64,000 nt of DNA from Pedococcus aerophilus (GTDB lineage: Bacteria > Actinomycetota > Actinomycetes > Actinomycetales > Dermatophilaceae): NCBI RefSeq assembly GCF_039532215.1, contig NZ_BAAARN010000001.1:1907942-1971941 (forward strand), written 5' to 3'. Below are positions 58,902 through 64,000 of the stretch, in pieces; the stretch's first letter is position 1, and each line of letters begins with the position of its first letter. Under the pieces are notes generated by a model. The model was not told the origin of the DNA, ran no database searches, and saw only the letters and a program-made list of their open reading frames with translations. Both the position numbers and the translations under genes were made by a program.

Positions 58902-59771
58902 ATGCCCACCACAGACCGCGCAGACCTGTCCGCCATCCCCGCCCAGTCCCAGGAATGGCCGGGCACGACTCGCGACCTCGACCCGCCGGCCGACCACGGC
59001 GAGCACTCGTGGACCGCGCGGGGCCGGCTGACGGGCAAGCGGGTGCTGGTCACCGGCGGCGACTCCGGGATCGGCCGCGCCGTCGCCGTGGTCTGCGCCC
59101 AAGAGGGTGCTGACGTCGCCATCGCACACCTGCCCCAGGAGGAGGGTGACGCACAGGAGACGATCCGGCTCGTCGAGGCGGCCGGCCGACGCGGCTTCGC
59201 GTTCGCCAGGGACCTGCGCACCGAGGCCGCCAACGCCGAGCTGGCTCGGGAGGCGACCAGAGCGCTGGGCGGGCTCGACGTGCTCGTCTGCAACGCCGCC
59301 TTCCAGATGACCCATGACGACCTCGAGGCGTTCCCGCGCGAGCAGGTGCAGCAGACGTTCGAGACCAACGTCTTCTCGCCCTTCTGGCTGGCCCACTCCC
59401 TGGCCGAGGAGCTGTCCGACGGTGGCTGCATCATCATGACCACGTCGGTGCAGGCCTACGCCCCCAGCGAGCACCTCCTCGACTACGCCTCGACCAAGGC
59501 GGCCCTGACCAACATGGTCGTCAACCTCGCGCAGGAGCTCGGCCCGCGCGGGATCCGGGTGAACGCCGTGGCTCCCGGCCCGATCTGGACGCCGCTCATC
59601 CCGGCCACGATGTCCCCCGACAAGGTGGAGGGGTTCGGCGCCGACACCCCGCTCGGCCGCGCGGGCCACCCCGTCGAGGTCGCCAGCGCGTACGTCTTCC
59701 TCGCCTCCGACGAGGCGAGCTACGTGTCCGGGACCGTCCTCGGCGTCACGGGCGGCAAGCCCGTCTTCTGA
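58902..59771 (+). CDS. SDR-family oxidoreductase
   Basis: 289 residues, classical short-chain dehydrogenase with an N-terminal extension (WTARGRLTGKRVLVTGGDSGIGRAV). Cofactor motif TGGDSGIG, NAA in VCNAAFQ, catalytic Ser in IIMTTSVQAY, and Y-x-x-x-K in YASTKAAL. The N-terminal QEWPGTTRDLDPPADHGEHSW segment is typical of the general-stress SDR group. NAD(P)-dependent; substrate unknown. Start ATG 58902; ribosome site weak. Confidence 0.9.
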   Translation: MPTTDRADLSAIPAQSQEWPGTTRDLDPPADHGEHSWTARGRLTGKRVLVTGGDSGIGRAVAVVCAQEGADVAIAHLPQEEGDAQETIRLVEAAGRRGFAFARDLRTEAANAELAREATRALGGLDVLVCNAAFQMTHDDLEAFPREQVQQTFETNVFSPFWLAHSLAEELSDGGCIIMTTSVQAYAPSEHLLDYASTKAALTNMVVNLAQELGPRGIRVNAVAPGPIWTPLIPATMSPDKVEGFGADTPLGRAGHPVEVASAYVFLASDEASYVSGTVLGVTGGKPVF

Positions 59772-59819
59772 CCCCAGGGCGACGGTCGGCCGGCGCTGCC
59801 CGACCCGTAGCGTGGGCGG

Positions 59820-61040
59820 GTGGCCGAACAGAGCAACGTCCCCGCCGCCCCTGCTCCCGGGATGAGCCGGGCGCGGACGCTGCTGTTCGCCGTCGCCGGC
59901 GGTGCCGCCGTGGGCAACCTCTACTGGGCCCAGCCCCTGCTCGAGGAGATGGCTGCGGCCCTGCGGGTCTCGCAGGCGGTGGCCGGCCTGCTCGTCACCG
60001 TGACGCAGATCGGGTATGCCGTCGGGATCTTCCTCGTGGTGCCTCTCGGCGACGTGCTCAACCGTCGCCGGCTGGTCCCGGGTGTGCTCGTCGCCTCCGG
60101 TGTCGCACTGTTCGCGGCAGCCGCGGCACCGACCTGGACGACGGCCCTTCTCGCGCTGACCGCGGTCGGTCTCACCTCCGTGGGTGCCCAGCTCCTCATC
60201 CCCCTGGCGGGGGATCTCGCCGACCCGCAGGAACGTGGCCGGGTCGTCGGCACGATCGTGTCCGGCGTGCTGGTCGGGATCCTGCTCTCCCGGACGATCA
60301 GTGGCGTCGTCGCGGACCTGTTCGGCTGGCGAGCCATCTACGTGCTCGCCGGTGTCCTGGCCTGGGCATTCGCCGCGGTGCTCCTGCGGGTGCTGCCGAC
60401 CCTGCCGTCGCGCGACCACCTGCCGTACGGTCGGCTGCTCGCCTCGGTCTTCACCGCCATCCGTTCCGACCGGGCCGTCCCCGTCACCCTGGTGCTGGGC
60501 TCGTCCGGCTTCGCCGTGTTCACCTTGCTGTGGACCGCGATGACCTTCCTGCTCACCGCGCCTCCGTTCTCCTACTCGCTGACCACGATCGGGCTGGTCG
60601 GGTTCGCGGGTCTGGCCGGCGCCCTCGCGGCCCGGGGCGCGGGGCGGCTGCACGACCGGGGCCTGTCCGTCCCCGTGACCGGCGCCGCGCTCGCCCTCGC
60701 ACTCGCCTCGCTGGCCCTCGCGGCGCTCGGCCAGCAGTCGATCGTGGTCCTCCTCGTGGCCGTCGTGCTGTTCGACGTGACCACGCAGGCCGCGATGATC
60801 CTCAACCAGACCCGACTGCTGTCCATCGACCCCGAGGCACGCAGCCGGATGAACACCGCCTTCGTGACCGCCAACTTCATCGGTGGCGCGATCGGCTCGG
60901 CCATGGCCGGGGTGCTGTGGCACCACGGTGGCTGGCGCTCCGTGATGGCCGGCGGCGGCGGCGTCCTGGCGCTGGCGCTGGTGGTCTGGTGCCTCAACCG
61001 GCGCACGCTCGCCGCCGTCAGGCCCGCACCCGCAGCCTGA
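59820..61040 (+). CDS. MFS transporter
   Basis: 406 residues, GTG start, twelve hydrophobic segments. Motif-A-like LGDVLNRRRLVPG between helices 2 and 3, and AARGAGRLHDRGLS between helices 8 and 9. The YWAQPLLEEMAAALRVSQAVAGLLVTVTQIGYAVGIFLVVPLGD start resembles the family of efflux MFS proteins with unknown substrates. Intergenic distance to the SDR is 48 bases. Confidence 0.9.
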   Translation: MAEQSNVPAAPAPGMSRARTLLFAVAGGAAVGNLYWAQPLLEEMAAALRVSQAVAGLLVTVTQIGYAVGIFLVVPLGDVLNRRRLVPGVLVASGVALFAAAAAPTWTTALLALTAVGLTSVGAQLLIPLAGDLADPQERGRVVGTIVSGVLVGILLSRTISGVVADLFGWRAIYVLAGVLAWAFAAVLLRVLPTLPSRDHLPYGRLLASVFTAIRSDRAVPVTLVLGSSGFAVFTLLWTAMTFLLTAPPFSYSLTTIGLVGFAGLAGALAARGAGRLHDRGLSVPVTGAALALALASLALAALGQQSIVVLLVAVVLFDVTTQAAMILNQTRLLSIDPEARSRMNTAFVTANFIGGAIGSAMAGVLWHHGGWRSVMAGGGGVLALALVVWCLNRRTLAAVRPAPAA

Positions 61041-61116
61041 GCCTTACGGCGCACGAAGGGCCCAGCCGATCTGGACCTGCACCCACAGCAGGACTCGGTC
61101 TGGCGGTTGCACCCGG

Positions 61117-61217
61117 CCAGTCGGCGACCAGCCGACGATCACCTCGGCGCACTCGCGCCGCTGCTGAGCACGCGCCATACCTCCGAGCCATGGTGGTTGG
61201 TCGTCCGCTGGTCGATC
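61117..61217. repeat. Diverged palindromic element near tRNA-Ser
   Basis: Left end CCAGTCGGCGACCAGCC and right end GGTTGGTCGTCCGCTGG pair at about 13 of 17 positions. The left end also abuts GCCGACGATCA, the end of variant H2, so it looks like a composite or decayed copy of both types. Confidence 0.55.
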
Positions 61218-61337
61218 GTGGGGGACGGGCGGCGGGTCGTGGGGGGGTTGTGACGGTGGGAACCGCCCTCGTGTCCGGCTCCTTCGTCGTCCGTGCGCTC
61301 CGGCGCCCTGCATCCCCTCGCCACCCGCCGACAGGAA

Positions 61338-61365
61338 GACCCCCGGTCGCATGCTCCCGGGGGTC
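61338..61365 (-). terminator. Terminator of tRNA-Ser
   Basis: Perfect nine-base arms GACCCCCGG and CCGGGGGTC with a 10-base loop, six bases beyond the encoded CCA of the tRNA. Confidence 0.75.
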
Positions 61366-61370
61366 CCTGT

Positions 61371-61460
61371 TGGCGGTGGCGGTGGGATTTGAACCCACGG
61401 TGGGCTTTCACCCACACACGCTTTCGAGGCGTGCTCCTTAGGCCGCTCGGACACGCCACC
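61371..61460 (-). tRNA. tRNA-Ser, anticodon CGA
   Basis: Acceptor GGTGGCG pairs with CGCCACC, discriminator G, encoded CCA. The anticodon stem-loop is CACGC-CTCGAAA-GCGTG with CGA anticodon; a long variable arm (TGTGGGTGAAAGCCCAC) and T-loop GTTCAAATC are type II features. It reads UCG codons. Confidence 0.96.
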
Positions 61461-61503
61461 GCGGAGCACGTTACTAGAGCAGATGGCGACCGGCGAAATC
61501 GCC

Positions 61504-62544
61504 TCAGCCGGAGTACGGCACGCGAGTCCAGCCGAGCGTCGACGCGGCACCGGGACGGTTCACCGTGACCTTCAGCCAGTCCTTGTTGTTGTCCGACCCG
61601 TCGACCGTGATCCGCTCCAGGGCAGGGGCCGGCGACGTGACCCCGTACCGCTCCAACCAGACCGAGCCCGGTGCGAGCGGACGGTCGGAGTTGTAGATGT
61701 GCGAGTCGCCGTTGACGAGGTAGACGTCGCCACGGAACCGGTTGGTCTCCTCGGCGAGCGCCTGCACGAGCGGACGGAAGGCCGATATGTCGGTCGGCGC
61801 CGGCGTGTAGGTCGGGTCGAACATGTCGGCCTGCTGCAGCACGACCACCGCCCGGTCGTGGCGCTGCGTGGCCTGCGCGAACGTCTGGCGCAGCAGCGCG
61901 ATCGAGGCCGCCATCCGCCCCCGCTCCTCGGCCACCTGCGCCGGAGTGGCAGCCGTCTGCCCGAGACCGGTCCACGGCGCGAGGTCGTTGTTGCTGCCCA
62001 CGACGTGCAGCGTCGCGAAAGAGACCCCCGCGCGTCGCAGCTGCACGTTCTCCGGGTATGCCGCATCCGGGACGGAGACCCGCGCGGGGGCTCCCAGCGT
62101 GGTCCCGGGGCGGTCGAAGAACACCGACCGGTCGAAGGCGAGGCGCTCGAGCGGGTCGTAGCCACCGTTGTTCGCCCGGTGGCAGTCGGTCCACTCGTTG
62201 TCACCGGGCGTGTAGACCAGGGGGTCGGCGAACCGTTCGAACTGCGTGCGAATCATCCGGTAGTAGGCGTCGTCGCAGCGGGTGGAGCCGTTCTTGATGT
62301 CGCCTACGTGGAAGACGAAACCGACCTGCGGGTCGGCGTTGATCTGGTCGATCCAGCCGGGGAACCTCGCGACCTGGTCGGCGCCGTAGGGGACGTCGCC
62401 GATCACGGCGAAGGTCTCGTGGCCGGGCTTGGCCTGACCGGGCGCCTCGGCCCGGGCGGTCGCGGGAGAAGCGGCGACGAGGCTGCCGGCCAGCAGGGCT
62501 AGGCAGGCGGCAAAGACGAGCGGTCGGCGAGAGGTGGATGGCAC
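61504..62544 (-). CDS. Secreted metallophosphoesterase-like protein
   Basis: 346 residues from the GTG at 62544, with AGGAG eight bases upstream; the frame continues to 62598 but adds only a polar stretch. Signal peptide (PLVFAACLALLAGSLVAASPATARA). The body reads ETFAVIGDVPYG, FVFHVGDIKNGSTRC, VYTPGDNEWTDCHR, VVVLQQADMF and VYLVNGDSHIYNSDRP, matching the D-x-H/GD/GDNE(H)/GH pattern of calcineurin-like enzymes. Substrate unknown. Confidence 0.85.
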   Translation of the reverse strand: MPSTSRRPLVFAACLALLAGSLVAASPATARAEAPGQAKPGHETFAVIGDVPYGADQVARFPGWIDQINADPQVGFVFHVGDIKNGSTRCDDAYYRMIRTQFERFADPLVYTPGDNEWTDCHRANNGGYDPLERLAFDRSVFFDRPGTTLGAPARVSVPDAAYPENVQLRRAGVSFATLHVVGSNNDLAPWTGLGQTAATPAQVAEERGRMAASIALLRQTFAQATQRHDRAVVVLQQADMFDPTYTPAPTDISAFRPLVQALAEETNRFRGDVYLVNGDSHIYNSDRPLAPGSVWLERYGVTSPAPALERITVDGSDNNKDWLKVTVNRPGAASTLGWTRVPYSG

Positions 62545-62655
62545 TGGGGAGCTCCTGTCAGAGGGGACAGGAGAGTTCTTGCCGATGCCGGTGAACACCG
62601 GACCCCCGGCAGGGTGGCCGGCGAGTGAACGATCCCGCTGCCGGCCGGGGAAAGG

Positions 62656-63288
62656 TCAGGCGGTCTCGGGACGGCCCTCGGAGCGGTGGCGGCGGACCGC
62701 CCAGACGACCACGGCGACCAGCACGATGACGCCGACGATGATCGCGGCGCCCTTGCCGAGCCACGCCTCGACCTGGTGGTACGACTCGCCGGCGAGGTAG
62801 CCCGCCGTCACTGCGGTCGCGCCCCACGCGATCCCGCCGACGGCGTTCCACGGCAGGAACACGCGGTACTTCATCCCGCTGAGCCCGGCCAGCGCCGGCA
62901 TCACGGCCCGGAAGAACGCGGTCCACCGGCCGAGGAAGACGGCCGAGCCACCCCGACGCTGGAGGAACTCCTGCGCCTTCTCGAGCTTCGCTCGGCGCCG
63001 GTCGAAGATCTTCGACCCCATCACCCGCGGCCCGAACAGCTTGCCGATCTCGTAGCCCACGGAGTCGCCGACGATCGCGGCGACCACGACGATGGCGAGC
63101 ACCACCCACAGCGAGGTGTGGCCGAGGCTGGCGGTGACGCCGCCGATGATGGCCAGGGTCTCGCCCGGCAGCACGAACCCCACGAACAACGCGTCCTCGG
63201 CGAACACCACCACCGCGACGAGGAGGTAGACCAGCCACGGGGGTGCGCCGAGCACCGTGTTCACCAGGCTGTTGACCAGACCGCTCAT
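62656..63288 (-). CDS. DedA-family membrane protein
   Basis: 210 residues with about five to six hydrophobic segments and the DedA core (AEDALFVGFVLPGETLAIIGGVTASLGH, GDSVGYEIGKLFGPR, GRWTAFFRAVMPALAGLSGMKYRVFLPWNAVGGIAWGATAVTAGYLAG). DedA/SNARE-associated proteins are lipid scramblases or flippases, including undecaprenyl-phosphate recycling. Start ATG at 63288, overlapping the tadA end by four bases. Confidence 0.9.
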   Translation of the reverse strand: MSGLVNSLVNTVLGAPPWLVYLLVAVVVFAEDALFVGFVLPGETLAIIGGVTASLGHTSLWVVLAIVVVAAIVGDSVGYEIGKLFGPRVMGSKIFDRRRAKLEKAQEFLQRRGGSAVFLGRWTAFFRAVMPALAGLSGMKYRVFLPWNAVGGIAWGATAVTAGYLAGESYHQVEAWLGKGAAIIVGVIVLVAVVVWAVRRHRSEGRPETA

Positions 63289-63809
63289 GGTCCTGCTCCC
63301 TGCTGCGTCCGTCCAAGGGGGGCCTGCTGCCCCCGTCGTCCCTCGAAGAATGACAACAGGACCTGTGAGCACTCTGATTCCCGGATGCCGCCGACCACCT
63401 CGACCCGGTGCGTTGCCCGTCGGTCGCGGACGATGTCCCAGACCGAGCCGGTCGCCCCGAGCTTGGGGTCCCACGCGCCGAGCACCAGCCGCGAGACCCG
63501 GGCCAGCATGAGGGCGCCTGCACACATCGGGCACGGCTCCAGCGTCACGACCAGGGTGCAGCCATCCAGACGCCAGGACCCGAGACGGCGAGCGGCGTCC
63601 CGCAGGGCGACGACCTCGGCGTGGGCGGTGGGATCGTGCTCCACCTCGCGCAGGTTGCGGCCGACCCCGACGACCTCGCCGCCCGCCGACACGACCACCG
63701 CGCCGACCGGGACGTCCCCGTCCTCGCCGGCCCCGACCGCCAGCGCGAGCGCCTGACCCATCCACGCGGCGTACCGCTCGTCAGCGGCTGGTCCGCGGGT
63801 GGGGGTCAC
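63285..63809 (-). CDS. tadA: tRNA adenosine(34) deaminase TadA-like
   Basis: 174 residues, GTG start. Zinc deaminase motifs: H63-A-E65 in PTAHAEVVALRDA and PCPMC with C93 and C96. The gap between them and the C-terminal GSVWDIVRDRRATHRVEVVGGI fit TadA rather than cytidine deaminase. Forms inosine at the wobble base of tRNA-Arg. Divergent from upp by 16 bases. Confidence 0.88.
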   Translation of the reverse strand: MTPTRGPAADERYAAWMGQALALAVGAGEDGDVPVGAVVVSAGGEVVGVGRNLREVEHDPTAHAEVVALRDAARRLGSWRLDGCTLVVTLEPCPMCAGALMLARVSRLVLGAWDPKLGATGSVWDIVRDRRATHRVEVVGGIRESECSQVLLSFFEGRRGQQAPLGRTQQGAGP

Positions 63810-63825
63810 GCGCTAAGTTTCGCCT

Positions 63826-64000
63826 ATGCGCGTCCACGTTGCCGACCACCCGCTCATCACCCACAAGCTGACCTACCTGCGCGACAAGCGCACGGACAGC
63901 CCCACCTTCCGGCGGCTGACCGAGGAGCTGGTGACGCTGCTGGCGTACGAGGCGACCCGCGACGTGCGCGTGGAACCCTTCGACATCGAGACGCCGGTCG
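63826..64000 (+). CDS. upp: Uracil phosphoribosyltransferase (5' part only)
   Basis: Start ATG at 63826; 58 codons visible to the window end: [46 protein letters not shown], the clear N-terminus of Upp. Salvages uracil to UMP. Cut by the window edge. Confidence 0.93.
   Translation, partial: MRVHVADHPLITHKLTYLRDKRTDSPTFRRLTEELVTLLAYEATRDVRVEPFDIETPV

Larger units (their letters stand above)
61041..61370. other. Intergenic region with diverged palindromic repeat
   Basis: 330 bases without a credible gene between the MFS stop and the tRNA. It contains a diverged relative of the palindromic family (61117-61217), whose inner part shares GAGCACGCG and GCGCCATACCTCC with the post-csrA array, then a G-rich stretch, and the tRNA terminator at 61338-61365. 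Confidence 0.65.

Noticed and set aside
61371-61460. Attachment site at tRNA-Ser for an integrated element
   Set aside because: No integrase gene or repeated tRNA 3' end is visible on either side.

Overview
The window is high-GC DNA with dense, mostly four-base-overlapping genes, GTG starts and Gram-positive-style cell-wall and flagellar genes. It is best read as the chromosome of a motile actinobacterium. Sortase and LytR_C proteins, a HerA-like ATPase and the overall gene style suggest Micrococcales, perhaps an Intrasporangiaceae relative; that placement is inference.

Layout. 1-5578 (minus): a muropeptide-salvage locus (NagZ-like, NamZ-like/DUF1343, AmiE-like serine hydrolase, MurR/RpiR regulator cut by the window edge). 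5705-17748: mixed housekeeping and surface genes (membrane proteins, a DUF4397 protein coupled to a sortase, an acyl-CoA synthetase of PrpE type, an AEC transporter, an AbiEi/DUF559-type gene flanked by two palindromic elements, a HerA-like ATPase, VapB-like and LytR_C proteins, a GNAT acetyltransferase). 17792-48016: a nearly complete flagellar cluster. The minus strand carries flgB-flgC-fliE-fliF-G-H-I-J-(NlpC/P60-SLT)-fliK-flgD-flgE, flbD-motA-motB-fliL and fliM-N-O-P-Q-R-flhB-flhA, preceded by fliA, fliC, fliD, fliS, a small chaperone-like gene, flgK and flgL. On the plus strand, divergent from fliA, lies flgN-fliW-csrA. 48017-48777 is a repeat array with a duplicated csrA tail. 48778-58789: a sugar ABC transporter plus catabolic operon (xylose isomerase, two TIM-barrel enzymes, Gfo/Idh/MocA dehydrogenase) divergent from a ROK regulator. 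58902-64000: SDR, MFS, tRNA-Ser(CGA), metallophosphoesterase, DedA, tRNA adenosine deaminase and the start of upp.

Regulation read from the DNA. Four flagellar units (flgB, fliC, flbD-motAB, fliM) have a shared promoter TCAG-N15-GCCGAT, matching the spacing of the classical sigma-28 promoter TAAA-N15-GCCGATAA; flgL and flgN have weaker versions. The fliA gene is in the same cluster. Three of the resulting leaders (fliC, flbD-motAB, flgB) contain a small hairpin that presents GGA in a four-base loop closed by A-U, the classical CsrA-binding form, and csrA with its antagonist gene fliW lies in the same cluster. This suggests that CsrA/FliW controls hook-basal-body and stator operons as well as flagellin. 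The fliM promoter ends seven bases before its GTG, which implies a leaderless mRNA and an N-terminally short FliM.

Other structure. A palindromic element family with ends GACCAGT(C/G)GGCGACACACC occurs on both sides of the DUF559 gene and in three 87-bp copies after csrA, with a related variant among them and a diverged relative near 61.1 kb. The post-csrA block is partly a 535-bp-offset duplication that carried the last ~60 bp of csrA with it.
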